A stretch of 64,000 nt of DNA from Pseudomonas fluorescens (GTDB lineage: Bacteria > Pseudomonadota > Gammaproteobacteria > Pseudomonadales > Pseudomonadaceae): positions 1 through 64,000 of the forward strand of contig NZ_CABVHY010000017.1 of NCBI RefSeq assembly GCF_902497875.1. Direction: 5' to 3'. The notes below the pieces were generated by a model that saw only the letters and a list, made by a program, of their open reading frames with translations, had not been told where the DNA came from and ran no database searches. Position 1 is the first letter of the stretch. Every line of letters starts with the position of its first letter. The position numbers and the translations under genes were made by a program. Shown one piece after another: positions 25,396 through 33,619 of this stretch.

Positions 25396-26481
25396 TCAAA
25401 ACACGTTGAGCGGTGTAACCGCGCACGCTCCCCTTACAGCACGCCGGTAGCGATAGCGCCCCCGGTCCTCTTCCCGCGCAAGCGACCCTTCGGCCACCAG
25501 GTAGTTGGCATGGGCCAACGTTTCGCCCAGCGCCATCAGTTCGTCGAAACGACCCGACAGCTTGGGAAACAACACGGCCATCAGTTCGAGCACGGTGCGC
25601 GGCTCGTCACAGTTGGCCAGCAGCAGCGCCAGATGCCCGCGGTGATGGGCCTCCAGCTGATCCAGGCGCTGATGCAAATTGAAAAACGGCCGCTCGTGCG
25701 CCGGCAGCACCAGCACGCTGTCGGGCAAGCTGCGCAAATGCTCGATGGAGTCGAGCCAGTCGAGCAGCGGGTTGGCCAACGGCTCCGTGGAATGCACGCC
25801 GACGGTGGAAGTGATGCGCGGCAACACCTGGTCGCCGGAGATCAGCAAGCCGTCATCGGCGGCATACAGACACGCATGTTCCGGCGAGTGGCCGCGGCCG
25901 ATGACCACCTGCCAGGTGCGGCCACCGATATTCAGGAAACTGCCCTCGCGCAAACGGCGGTAATGGTTCAGCGGCGCGGGCAGAAAATGGGCATTGCTCA
26001 TCACCGCGAACATCTCGGTGCTTTGCTCGTCAGCCACGCCGGCCTTGCGGTAGAAGTCGAGGAAGTCCCAGCCCGGTGGTTGACCGGCGGGAAACTTGAG
26101 GTGCAGCGACTGGAACTCGCTGGCGGTCATGTAGACCGGGCATTGAAAGCGCTCCGAAAGCCATGCGGCCACCCCGGCATGGTCGGAGTGAAAGTGGGTG
26201 CAGACCACTGCCAGCAGCGGCAGGCCAGCACACACTTCATTCAGCACCCGGTCCCAGACTTCGCGGGTCTGCTCGGTGTTCATGCCGGTGTCCACCACCA
26301 CCCAGCCGTCGGTGTGACGCAGCAGGTAGAGGTTGATGTGGTCCAGGCGAAACGGCAGCGGCATGCGCAACCACCAGACGCCTGGCGCCACTTCGCGCAC
26401 CTGCCCGGAATCAGGCGCCTGAGGCCATGGATACCGCAGGCCGCCGCGCAGTTCGTGACCGTTGTCGTCGAGATCAGTCAT
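25396..26481 (-). CDS. MBL-fold metallo-hydrolase
   Basis: 361 residues with the metallo-beta-lactamase motif THFHSDHAG (about residues 124-132), a further GRGHSPEHA and a C-terminal helical extension with DEPRTVLELMAVLFPKLSG. It overlaps the upstream CoA ligase gene by 8 nt, so the two are translationally coupled. In such a position it may be a thioesterase or lactonase acting on a CoA-activated or lactone intermediate, but its substrate cannot be read from the sequence. No homologue is part of the textbook seco-steroid pathway as I know it. Confidence 0.75.
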   Translation of the reverse strand: MTDLDDNGHELRGGLRYPWPQAPDSGQVREVAPGVWWLRMPLPFRLDHINLYLLRHTDGWVVVDTGMNTEQTREVWDRVLNEVCAGLPLLAVVCTHFHSDHAGVAAWLSERFQCPVYMTASEFQSLHLKFPAGQPPGWDFLDFYRKAGVADEQSTEMFAVMSNAHFLPAPLNHYRRLREGSFLNIGGRTWQVVIGRGHSPEHACLYAADDGLLISGDQVLPRITSTVGVHSTEPLANPLLDWLDSIEHLRSLPDSVLVLPAHERPFFNLHQRLDQLEAHHRGHLALLLANCDEPRTVLELMAVLFPKLSGRFDELMALGETLAHANYLVAEGSLAREEDRGRYRYRRAVRGACAVTPLNVF

Positions 26482-28327
26482 GGTGGGTCACCGCGAAAGG
26501 CGTCAGGCCGGCCCGCGCCAGGGCCTCTACCGAATAGGGCACATAGGTGCGGGCTTGCTCGTCGCGGATGAACAGCGGATCGTTGCAACGGGTCGGGCAG
26601 TAGCCCTGGCGCTGTAGATCGACCTTGCGCAGCTTGAAGCTGGCCGTCAGGTCCGCCGACTGGGTGACTCGCACGAACACCGGGGTCGCATAGCGCGGCA
26701 AGCGCGTTTCGGTCAGGCGGTACAGGGCGTGCGGATCGAACGCCTGGCCCTCCTGCATCAGCACCGCGGCCATGCCGGCGCGGCCTTCATGGCCCGGTAC
26801 CTGGACGCCATAGACGTTGATCAGCTCCAGGCCCGACAGATCGCTCAGGGCGTCCGCCACTTCCAGGGTCGAAACGTTCTCGCTCTTCCAGCGATAGGTA
26901 TCGCCGATGCGGTCGACGAAGTAGCAGTAACCGTCGGCGTCCTCGCGCAGCAAGTCGCCGGAGCTCCAGTAGGCATCGCCCTCGCGAAACACATTGCGGC
27001 GGATTTTGCTCTCGGTGGCCTCACTTGAGGTGTAGCCCTCGAAACGTCCGCCACCGATCTCCGGGTGATCGACGATAAAGCCCATGGCCTCGCCAATCTC
27101 ACCCACTTTGCAGACTTGATAGAAACCGTTTTCGTCCCGTGGATGGCAGTCGTTTTCAATGTCGTAACGCACCAGCCGCAGGTTGGTTTTGTTCCAGTCC
27201 GGCACCCGGCCGCAGGAACCGAAATAGTTGTCGACATTAATCACCGTGGTATTGGCCTCGGTAGCGCCCCAACCCTCGAACACCTGGATCGGACCGAAGC
27301 GCTCCAGCCAGCGCTGCCAGGAGTCCGGCGACAGACCGGCACCGAGCATGCAGCGCAGACTGTGCTCGCGCTCACCCGTTTGCACCGGCTGATTGAGCAG
27401 GTAGCGACAGATCTCACCGATATACTGGAAGATGCTGATCTGATGACGCGCGACGTCCTTCCAGAACTCTCGCACGCTGAACTTGCGGCGCACCACGATG
27501 GCAGCACCCACCCGCAGGGCGGTGGAGGTCACCGACGTGGCAGCAGCACCGTGGTACAGCGGCAGACAGCAATAGAACACATCCTCGCAAGTGGCTTGCA
27601 GAGTGGTTTCCATCACATCGCCCGAGGACATCCAGCGCATGTGGCTGTAGCGCGCCGCCTTGGGCAAGCCCGTAGTGCCCGAGGTGAAGATCAGCAGGGT
27701 CGGGGCTTGCGCTTCGATGTGCGCGCGGATATCGCGGGGAAACGGCGTGCGCGGGGCTTTCTCCAGACGCGCATCGAAATGCCCGTCGACGCCCTTGGGC
27801 AGCGGTCCGGTCCAGGGATTTTCCGGGTCGCGTATCAGCCAGCACGGCAGGTCCGCAAAGCCTTCGGTGGCCTGCACATTGGCCAGGCATTCTTCGCCGA
27901 TCACCAACGCCTTGGCGTCGGTGGTTTGCAACGCATGCAGCAGCGGGCGACCGCTGACCTGAGTGTTGATGAATGCCACCACGACCCCGAGCTTGACCAG
28001 GCCGAACCAGGTGCAGAAAAACGCCGGGCGGTTCTCCATGGCCAGGGCGCAGACATCGCCGGCGCGCAGACCATTGGCATAGAACGTGTGAGCCATCTGA
28101 TTGGCCCGCGCATCGACCTCAAAGTAGCTCAGGGTCTGCTCGCCATAGATCAGAAACGTGCGCTCACCCTGCTCAGCCACCTTTTGCTCCAGACGGTCAG
28201 CCAAGGTGTAGAGGTCTTTCGGCTTGATCTGCCCGGCGGCGATCGAACGCTGGTCGAGCAACGCCTGTGTCTCCTCCCGTGGTACCGGGTGGGCCGGCAG
28301 GACGTTGGGCAAGTCGTTCAGGTTCAT
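26474..28327 (-). CDS. steroid side-chain acyl-CoA ligase, FATP/VLCS type (StdA1/FadD17-like)
   Basis: 617-residue AMP-forming ligase of the fatty-acid-transport-protein branch. Motifs are LLIFTSGTTGLPKA, the GWGATE motif, YWSSGDLL, DRIGDTYRWKSENVST and the C-terminal TASFKLRKVDLQRQGY. This branch includes very-long-chain and steroid CoA ligases (FadD17, FadD19). It probably activates the side-chain carboxylate of the steroid acid. It overlaps the OYE gene upstream (4 nt) and the MBL gene downstream (8 nt). A close paralogue lies at 33620-35482. Confidence 0.8.
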   Translation of the reverse strand: MNLNDLPNVLPAHPVPREETQALLDQRSIAAGQIKPKDLYTLADRLEQKVAEQGERTFLIYGEQTLSYFEVDARANQMAHTFYANGLRAGDVCALAMENRPAFFCTWFGLVKLGVVVAFINTQVSGRPLLHALQTTDAKALVIGEECLANVQATEGFADLPCWLIRDPENPWTGPLPKGVDGHFDARLEKAPRTPFPRDIRAHIEAQAPTLLIFTSGTTGLPKAARYSHMRWMSSGDVMETTLQATCEDVFYCCLPLYHGAAATSVTSTALRVGAAIVVRRKFSVREFWKDVARHQISIFQYIGEICRYLLNQPVQTGEREHSLRCMLGAGLSPDSWQRWLERFGPIQVFEGWGATEANTTVINVDNYFGSCGRVPDWNKTNLRLVRYDIENDCHPRDENGFYQVCKVGEIGEAMGFIVDHPEIGGGRFEGYTSSEATESKIRRNVFREGDAYWSSGDLLREDADGYCYFVDRIGDTYRWKSENVSTLEVADALSDLSGLELINVYGVQVPGHEGRAGMAAVLMQEGQAFDPHALYRLTETRLPRYATPVFVRVTQSADLTASFKLRKVDLQRQGYCPTRCNDPLFIRDEQARTYVPYSVEALARAGLTPFAVTHHD

Positions 28328-29409
28328 TGCGCCACCTCCTGGGCATTGGCTTGATAGGCGGGGTAGTCCGAGTAACCAGCCGAGCCCGGCGTATAAAGCG
28401 TTTTGCGGTCGAAGCGACTCAGCGGCAGGCCACGCCTCAAGCGTTCCACCAGATCGGGGTTGGCAATAAAGTGACGAGCAAACGACACGGCAGCCCCCTC
28501 GCCCGACGCGAGAGCGGCACTGGCCGAAGGACCGTCGAAACCATCGTTGAGAATCAACGCATGAGGACTGTGTTGACGCGCCAGGGCGAAGGCGTTGAGG
28601 TCTTCCAGTGGCGAGCGCATGATGTGCAGGTAAGCCAGGCCCAACGGCGCCACGGCCTCACACAAGGCGGCCGCCGTGGCAGCCGGATCCTGGTCGTCGA
28701 TGTCGTTGTAGGGATTACCGGGACACAGGCGAAAGCCGACGCGTCCAGCGCCAATCGCACTGGCCATGGCCTCGATCACTTCCTTGGCAAAACGCACCCG
28801 CCCGGCCACATCGCCGCCGTAGGCATCGCTGCGTTGATTGCTGCCAGAGGCCATGAATTGCATTGGCAGATAACCGCTGGTGCAGTGCAGCTCGACACCG
28901 TCGAAGCCGGCCTGGCGCGCATTCAATGCGGCCTGGCGATAGTCTTCGATGACCTCGCTAATGCCTTGCAACGTCAGCGCCTGTGGCTCGTCGGTGTCCA
29001 CCAGACCCACGACATCGCTGAACACCTGGGTTCGCGCACGCAGCGCCGAAGGTGCCACCGTGGCGGCTCCCGCCGGCTTGTTGTGCTGGCTGGCCGCGCG
29101 GCCGACGTGCATCAATTGCAGGACGATGCACCCGCCCTCGGCATGCACCGCCTCGGTGACCCGTTGCCAGCCGGCGATCTGTTCGCTGCTGTAAATAGCC
29201 GGGGTCCGGCAATAGCCCAGGCCACTGGCGGACGGCGCGGTGCCCTCGGCCACGATCAACCCGGCGCTGGCACGCTGACGGTAGTACTCGACCATGGCGC
29301 TGCCGGGCACTGCATCGGCAAGAGCGCGACTGCGAGTCATGGGGGCCATGACAATGCGGTTGGCCAGTTGTAGCTCGCCCAGGGCGACCGGCTCGAACAA
29401 GACGCTCAT
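28324..29409 (-). CDS. Old Yellow Enzyme family flavin oxidoreductase with altered substrate motif
   Basis: 361-residue OYE-like TIM barrel: NRIVMAPMTRSRA at the N-terminus, LMHVGR, and YGGDVAGRVRF. The substrate-binding motif, normally H-x-x-N/H followed by GYL, reads H175-C-T-S178-GYL, so the second hydrogen-bond donor is Ser. The family reduces alpha,beta-unsaturated ketones with NAD(P)H; here a ring-A or delta6 double bond is plausible. It is first in a long minus operon with the ligase, MBL hydrolase, DUF1302, thiolase and DUF35-MaoC. GAGGA precedes the ATG. Confidence 0.78.
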   Translation of the reverse strand: MSVLFEPVALGELQLANRIVMAPMTRSRALADAVPGSAMVEYYRQRASAGLIVAEGTAPSASGLGYCRTPAIYSSEQIAGWQRVTEAVHAEGGCIVLQLMHVGRAASQHNKPAGAATVAPSALRARTQVFSDVVGLVDTDEPQALTLQGISEVIEDYRQAALNARQAGFDGVELHCTSGYLPMQFMASGSNQRSDAYGGDVAGRVRFAKEVIEAMASAIGAGRVGFRLCPGNPYNDIDDQDPAATAAALCEAVAPLGLAYLHIMRSPLEDLNAFALARQHSPHALILNDGFDGPSASAALASGEGAAVSFARHFIANPDLVERLRRGLPLSRFDRKTLYTPGSAGYSDYPAYQANAQEVAQ

Positions 29410-29525
29410 TTCAATTCCTCAGCTTTTTTTGTTTTCAGGCTGTCGAATCGTTTGCCGCAGCTTGGGCAAGCACTGACACGCCAGCGAATATGGGCTGAAT
29501 GATTGACGTTGAACGCGAGCGAAAC

Positions 29526-29542
29526 ATCGTCCGACAAGACTA
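29526..29542 (-). promoter_or_regulatory. TAGTC-N6-GACGATG operator copy, for the OYE-ligase operon
   Basis: Minus strand reads TAGTCTTGTCGGACGAT followed by G. AATCAT begins 21 nt after the motif. The OYE start is 117 nt away. Confidence 0.7.
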
Positions 29543-29585
29543 GGTTCGCTATCGTGTACGGCGGCTTGCCTTGGGACGACAAAGA

Positions 29586-29602
29586 TGGTCTGAACGGACG
29601 AT
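29586..29602 (+). promoter_or_regulatory. TAGTC-N6-GACGATG operator copy, for the MFS gene at 29664
   Basis: Reads TGGTCTGAACGGACGAT followed by G, identical to the copy at 2398. GAACAT begins 21 nt after the motif. The GTG start of the MFS gene lies 62 nt downstream. Confidence 0.7.
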
Positions 29603-29663
29603 GAAAAAAAACCGTGAACGGCCGAACATCGAGTCAATCAGAACAAAACCGGGAGCACCCGCC

Positions 29664-30992
29664 GTGAACCAATCCCCCCCTGTGACTTGGCGAACGCATT
29701 ACGCGCTGTTCGTCCTCGCCAGCATCTATGTGTTCAATTACATCGACCGCCAGTTGATGGCGATTCTGATCGAACCGGTGAAGCTTGAATTCGGCATTAG
29801 CGATACCCAGATCGGCCTGCTCTCGGGCGTGACCTTCGCCGTGTTCTACACCGTGTTCGGCTTCCCGATGGGGCGCCTGTCGGACCGCGTCGGGCGCAAG
29901 CCGGTGATCGCCTTCAGCTGCATTGCCTGGAGCCTGATGACGATGCTCTGCGGCATGGCCGGCAACTTCCTGAGCCTGGTGCTGGCGCGGGTCGGCGTGG
30001 CCGTCGGTGAGGCCGGCGGCACAGCGCCGTCGGTGGCCATGGTCTCGGATTTGTACCCGGCAAACCGTCGTTCCACGGCCCTCGCGGTGCTGATGCTCGG
30101 TTCCAGCCTGGGGGCGATTGTCGGCCTGGGCCTGGGCGGCTGGATTGCCCAGAACCATGGTTGGCGCTACGCCTTCTTGCTGATCGGCGCTCCCGGGATA
30201 TTCCTTGGCCTGCTCTTGCTGCTGACCGTTCGGGCGCCCCAGCGCGTAGCTCCACTGGGTAACGTCCCGGAGCAACAGGATGGCTGGTTCAAGACGCTGG
30301 TCGAGTTGCTGCGCACGCCCTCGTTCCTGTGGCTGGTACTGACCGGCGGCGCGGCGGCGATTGCGGGCTACTCGATTGGTACCTGGAGCCCGAGTTTCCT
30401 GATCCGTTCCCACGGCCTCGACCTGCAAGAGGCCGGGTTCCTGGTGGGTGTGGTGGGCGGCACCGGTGCGACCGTCGGCACCCTGGTGTGCGGCATGCTC
30501 ACCGACCGTATGGCGCGGCGCGATGTCGGCTGGCAAATCGGCGTGCCGTTGCTGGGTACGCTGACCAGCATCCCTTTCGCCCTGGCGTATTTCCTCTGGC
30601 CCCAGGGCACGGCGTTCCACATCGGCAGCATCGCCGTGCCGCAAGCGTTCCTGTTCTATAGCGTCTTCGGCTTCTTTGGCGTGTGGTGGGCGACGCCGTG
30701 CCTGAGCGCCATTACCCACCTGTTCCCGTCCACGCGACGGGCCCAGGCCACGGCGATTTTCCTCATGGCCATGACCCTGCTGGGCGTTGGCGTCGGACCG
30801 CTGCTGGTGGGCATGTTGAGCGACTTCTTCGTGCCGACTCTGGGCGATGAATCCCTGCGCTATGCCCTCGCTTCGTCAGTGTCGCTGCTGGTACTGGCCA
30901 GCGTGTTCCTGACCCTGGCACTGCCGCGTTATCGCCAACAGATAAAGAACCCCGCCGTGCAGCCCGCACCGGTCCAAACCGTCACGGCCTGA
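29664..30992 (+). CDS. MFS transporter (Spinster-like), first paralogue
   Basis: 442-residue inner-membrane transporter with 12 expected helices. The MFS signature between helices 2 and 3 is GRLSDRVGRKPVI. The start is the GTG at 29664: GGGAG precedes it and the next residues (NQSPPVTWRTHYALFVL) align with the start of the paralogue at 35827. The upstream ATG at 29601 lies inside the operator motif and has no ribosome site. Likely role: uptake of the steroid or a degradation product, or export of an intermediate. A terminator-like hairpin follows and then a SnoaL gene. Confidence 0.85.
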   Translation: MNQSPPVTWRTHYALFVLASIYVFNYIDRQLMAILIEPVKLEFGISDTQIGLLSGVTFAVFYTVFGFPMGRLSDRVGRKPVIAFSCIAWSLMTMLCGMAGNFLSLVLARVGVAVGEAGGTAPSVAMVSDLYPANRRSTALAVLMLGSSLGAIVGLGLGGWIAQNHGWRYAFLLIGAPGIFLGLLLLLTVRAPQRVAPLGNVPEQQDGWFKTLVELLRTPSFLWLVLTGGAAAIAGYSIGTWSPSFLIRSHGLDLQEAGFLVGVVGGTGATVGTLVCGMLTDRMARRDVGWQIGVPLLGTLTSIPFALAYFLWPQGTAFHIGSIAVPQAFLFYSVFGFFGVWWATPCLSAITHLFPSTRRAQATAIFLMAMTLLGVGVGPLLVGMLSDFFVPTLGDESLRYALASSVSLLVLASVFLTLALPRYRQQIKNPAVQPAPVQTVTA

Positions 30993-31016
30993 GCCTCCTC
31001 CCCCACACACCATTGC

Positions 31017-31045
31017 GCCGCTGAAACCTGTCAGGTTCCAGCGGC
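31017..31045 (+). terminator. rho-independent terminator after the MFS gene
   Basis: GCCGCTG (31017-31023) pairs with CAGCGGC (31039-31045), the inner arms AACCTG/CAGGTT continue the stem, and five T follow. It separates the MFS gene from the SnoaL gene, whose ribosome site starts only about 9 nt after it. Confidence 0.65.
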
Positions 31046-31063
31046 TTTTTAATGAGGGTCACC

Positions 31064-31498
31064 ATGAGCACCAGCGCCGTACAGATCAGCAACCTGCTTT
31101 ACCGTTACGCCGAATGCCTGGACAGCGGACAACTGGTCGAGGCCGCCGAGTTGTTTCGTCATGCCCGCATCAAGGTCAAAAACCAGGGCGACCTGATTGA
31201 TCACAAGATTCTGCTGGGCATCTGGCAACAGCGAGTCAAGCGCTACGCCTGCGGCACACCCCGCACCAAACACGTCATCAGCAACCCGATCATCGACATC
31301 GACGAAGCGGCCGGAACCGCGACGATTCGTTCCTATTACACCGTGCTGCAGGCGACTGACGACTTGCCCCTGCAACCTGTCGCCGCCGGGCGTTACCACG
31401 ATGAATTCGAGCGTATCGGTGACGTTTGGCGGTTCAGTTTTCGTGATTATTCGCAGTTGGAAATGATGGGCGACTTGAGCCAACATCTATTGATGTAA
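31064..31498 (+). CDS. SnoaL-like protein, second candidate steroid dehydratase/isomerase
   Basis: 144 residues, SnoaL/NTF2-like fold. Like the protein at 125-760 it has Tyr and Asp five apart (YAECLD, Y15 and D20) and a His in TKHVISN (H70), the arrangement of BaiE-type dehydratases. The C-terminus contains GRYHDEFERIGDVWRF, typical of the family. The start at 31064 has GAGGGT upstream; an ATG at 31052 is in frame but follows a T-run. It would be transcribed by read-through from the MFS gene. It could be a dehydratase at another ring position, an isomerase or a binding protein. Confidence 0.65.
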   Translation: MSTSAVQISNLLYRYAECLDSGQLVEAAELFRHARIKVKNQGDLIDHKILLGIWQQRVKRYACGTPRTKHVISNPIIDIDEAAGTATIRSYYTVLQATDDLPLQPVAAGRYHDEFERIGDVWRFSFRDYSQLEMMGDLSQHLLM

Positions 31499-31504
31499 AC
31501 GCAA

Positions 31505-31538
31505 TGAAGCCCAACAGACTTGAGCCTGTCGGGCTTCA
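31505..31538 (+). terminator. hairpin after the SnoaL gene
   Basis: TGAAGCCCAACAG (31505-31517) pairs with CTGTCGGGCTTCA (31526-31538) with one mismatch. It lies just after the stop codon between converging genes. No strong T-run. Confidence 0.5.
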
Positions 31539-31606
31539 CATGGATTGGCTTCAAGCGACGGGTCGCTTCCTCGAGGCGCGACCCCCGGAAAAACGACTCG
31601 CTTCAC

Positions 31607-32512
31607 TCATGCACGGTACTGATTGACCACCTCGCCAACCGCGCGCTGGATGTCACCACGCACATAACCCAGCAAGGCGGTTTCCGCAGCGTCGGGCTCG
31701 TAACTCACGGTGCTGCCGCGACCGGTATAAATGGCGGAATCCGGCAGCATCGGGTGCTCCTGATCCAGCGCCGGCACCTCGGCATCGTTGCCGGCGGCGC
31801 GCAGGAAGGCCTGGAAGTATTGCGCGTAGCTGAGGTTTTCGTCCCCTACCAGATAAGCCTTGCCCGACTCGCCACGCAGCAGCGCGCCGAGGATCGCCTG
31901 GGACAACGAGCGGGTGGAAATGAAGTTGCTGCCACCGACCGGGCCGAAGAACGGCAAAGGCGCAAACTGGCCTTCGGCATAGCGCGTATAGGCTTCGAAC
32001 ATTTCTACCTTCAGACCCGGCACTGAACCGACGACGAAGGGCGCGTTGATGCTGCACACCTTGAAGTCGGCGCTGGCCAAGGCGCGTACGCCCTCATCGG
32101 CCAGATGGCGCGAACGGACGTACGGCACGGTGTCGATCAGCTCCGGCGCCACTTGCGGGTAGAAGCTGCCTACCAACACCGCCTGCTGGATACCGGCGCT
32201 GCGTGCCAGTTCGAAGAGACGCGGAATCGCCTCGACGTTGGCCCGCTGCCAGTGGGCGTCGATGTCGCCCTCTTGCGGTACATGGCGAATATCGTTGCCA
32301 GCGGCGAACACCAAGGCATCGAAACCGGCCAGGTCCTCGCGCTTGAACGTACCGGCGACGTAGTCACCTTGAAGCTGCTTAAACTGCGCCAGTGCACTAC
32401 CGGCGGCAGCCGGCTTGCGTCCGGCGATGGTCACTTCGTGGCCATTGTCCTGGAGGTAAAGAGCGGCATGACCGCCGATCAGGCCAGTCCCGCCAATCAC
32501 GAGAATCTTCAT
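31607..32512 (-). CDS. NAD(P)-dependent epimerase/dehydratase-like (atypical SDR)
   Basis: 301 residues. The N-terminal GGTGLIGGHAA is the extended/atypical SDR dinucleotide motif. The middle has VLVGSFYPQVAP and YVRSRHLADEGVRA, where the usual YxxxK is replaced by Y-V-R-S-R-H, so classical SDR catalysis is doubtful. The C-terminal half resembles the substrate-binding part of NmrA/3beta-HSD-like proteins. Its ribosome site is weak. It is transcribed toward the SnoaL gene and follows the SDR at 32615, possibly on one transcript. Substrate unknown; 3-hydroxysteroid oxidation/isomerisation is one option. Confidence 0.65.
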   Translation of the reverse strand: MKILVIGGTGLIGGHAALYLQDNGHEVTIAGRKPAAAGSALAQFKQLQGDYVAGTFKREDLAGFDALVFAAGNDIRHVPQEGDIDAHWQRANVEAIPRLFELARSAGIQQAVLVGSFYPQVAPELIDTVPYVRSRHLADEGVRALASADFKVCSINAPFVVGSVPGLKVEMFEAYTRYAEGQFAPLPFFGPVGGSNFISTRSLSQAILGALLRGESGKAYLVGDENLSYAQYFQAFLRAAGNDAEVPALDQEHPMLPDSAIYTGRGSTVSYEPDAAETALLGYVRGDIQRAVGEVVNQYRA

Positions 32513-32614
32513 CGGATATTCACTCTTGCTTGAGCCCGGGTTCGGGCCGATTCGGTAGGCGTGCCCAGGCGATTGCGGGCACGAAAAACAACTATCCCGC
32601 GTGCTGCGGTGTGT

Positions 32615-33451
32615 TCAAAAGTTGAAACCGTTGCCGCTCATCACCGGCATGTTGGTCCAGGTGCCACGCGGGTCGCGGTACCAGCCAGCGGCGGCCAGCG
32701 CTCCGCCGTCCACGTGCAGGGTGGTGCCAGTCACCCAGGCGGCCAACGGGCTGGCCAGGTAAAGCGCGGCACCCGCCATGTCCTCGACCTTGCCGAAACG
32801 ACCGAGCGGAATCCAGTTGGGGATTTGCTCCCGGTGCTCGGCGCCAATCATCGCGGACATCGGCAGTTGCGGCGTCTCCGTGGATTCGGGGGCGATCTGG
32901 TTGACGCGAATGCCCACCGGCCCCAGCTCCAGCGCCAGGCTTTTGGTGAAGCCGCCAATGGCAGACTTGAAGGCGGCGTAGACGCTGCAGTTGGGGATTC
33001 CCCGGAAGCCTTCGATCGACGACAGGCTGATGATGCTGCCACCGGCACCCTGGCGGCGCAGCAGCGGCAACATGGCGCGCGTCACGCGGAAAATATGCTG
33101 CAGATTGACGGCGTACAGGCGATCGATGTCGTCGTCGGTGTAGCTGTCGAAGGGTTTGAAGATCATCAGCGAATCGCCGACGTTGTTCACCAGTACATCG
33201 AGTCCGCCGAAGCGCGCCTCGACCTGCTCGGCCAAGCTTGCCACTTGTTCCTTGCGGGTGATGTCGCCTTCCACGACCAGTGCTTCGACACCGGCAGTCT
33301 GCAGCCAGTCGCGCACCTGCGCGGCCCGTTCGGCATCGACTTCAGCCACCACCAGGCGTGCACCCGCGCGGCCGAAAGCCTCGACTATCGCCCGCCCTAT
33401 ACCCACGCCACCACCGGTGACGAGAACCGTCTTGCCTTTGAAATCGAGCAT
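32615..33451 (-). CDS. short-chain dehydrogenase/reductase
   Basis: 278-residue classical SDR: TGGGVGIGRAIVE, VNNVGDS, a catalytic stretch SSIEGFRGIPNCSVYAAFK, and VTGTTLHVDGG near the end, followed by a 20-residue tail. The start at 33451 (MLDFKGK) is chosen because it matches the family; 34 additional in-frame residues upstream have no ribosome site. An operator copy lies at 33571, 120 nt upstream. The likely function is oxidation of a steroid hydroxyl or of a beta-hydroxyacyl-CoA. Confidence 0.78.
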   Translation of the reverse strand: MLDFKGKTVLVTGGGVGIGRAIVEAFGRAGARLVVAEVDAERAAQVRDWLQTAGVEALVVEGDITRKEQVASLAEQVEARFGGLDVLVNNVGDSLMIFKPFDSYTDDDIDRLYAVNLQHIFRVTRAMLPLLRRQGAGGSIISLSSIEGFRGIPNCSVYAAFKSAIGGFTKSLALELGPVGIRVNQIAPESTETPQLPMSAMIGAEHREQIPNWIPLGRFGKVEDMAGAALYLASPLAAWVTGTTLHVDGGALAAAGWYRDPRGTWTNMPVMSGNGFNF

Positions 33452-33570
33452 GCTGCCATCCTTCTTATTATTGTGCTGTCGATGGACCTGCGGTTGATTC
33501 GCAAATAACCCAGGTACTGATTTGGTGCGCAGTTGGCCCGGGATTATTTGCAACTCCCCGCACGGCAGGC

Positions 33571-33587
33571 ATCGTCCGATGGGACTA
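33571..33587 (-). promoter_or_regulatory. TAGTC-N6-GACGATG operator copy, for the SDR at 32615
   Basis: Minus strand reads TAGTCCCATCGGACGAT followed by G, identical to the copy at 2373. AATAAT begins 22 nt after the motif. It lies between the ligase stop and the SDR start. Confidence 0.7.
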
Positions 33588-33619
33588 CCGTCGAAGGGGT
33601 ATGAGGGTTATCGCAAACA

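Noticed and set aside
29571..29663. Earlier starts of the MFS gene, including the ATG at 29601
   Set aside because: The ATG lies at the end of the operator motif, has no ribosome site, and the paralogue at 35827 begins at the position of GTG 29664.
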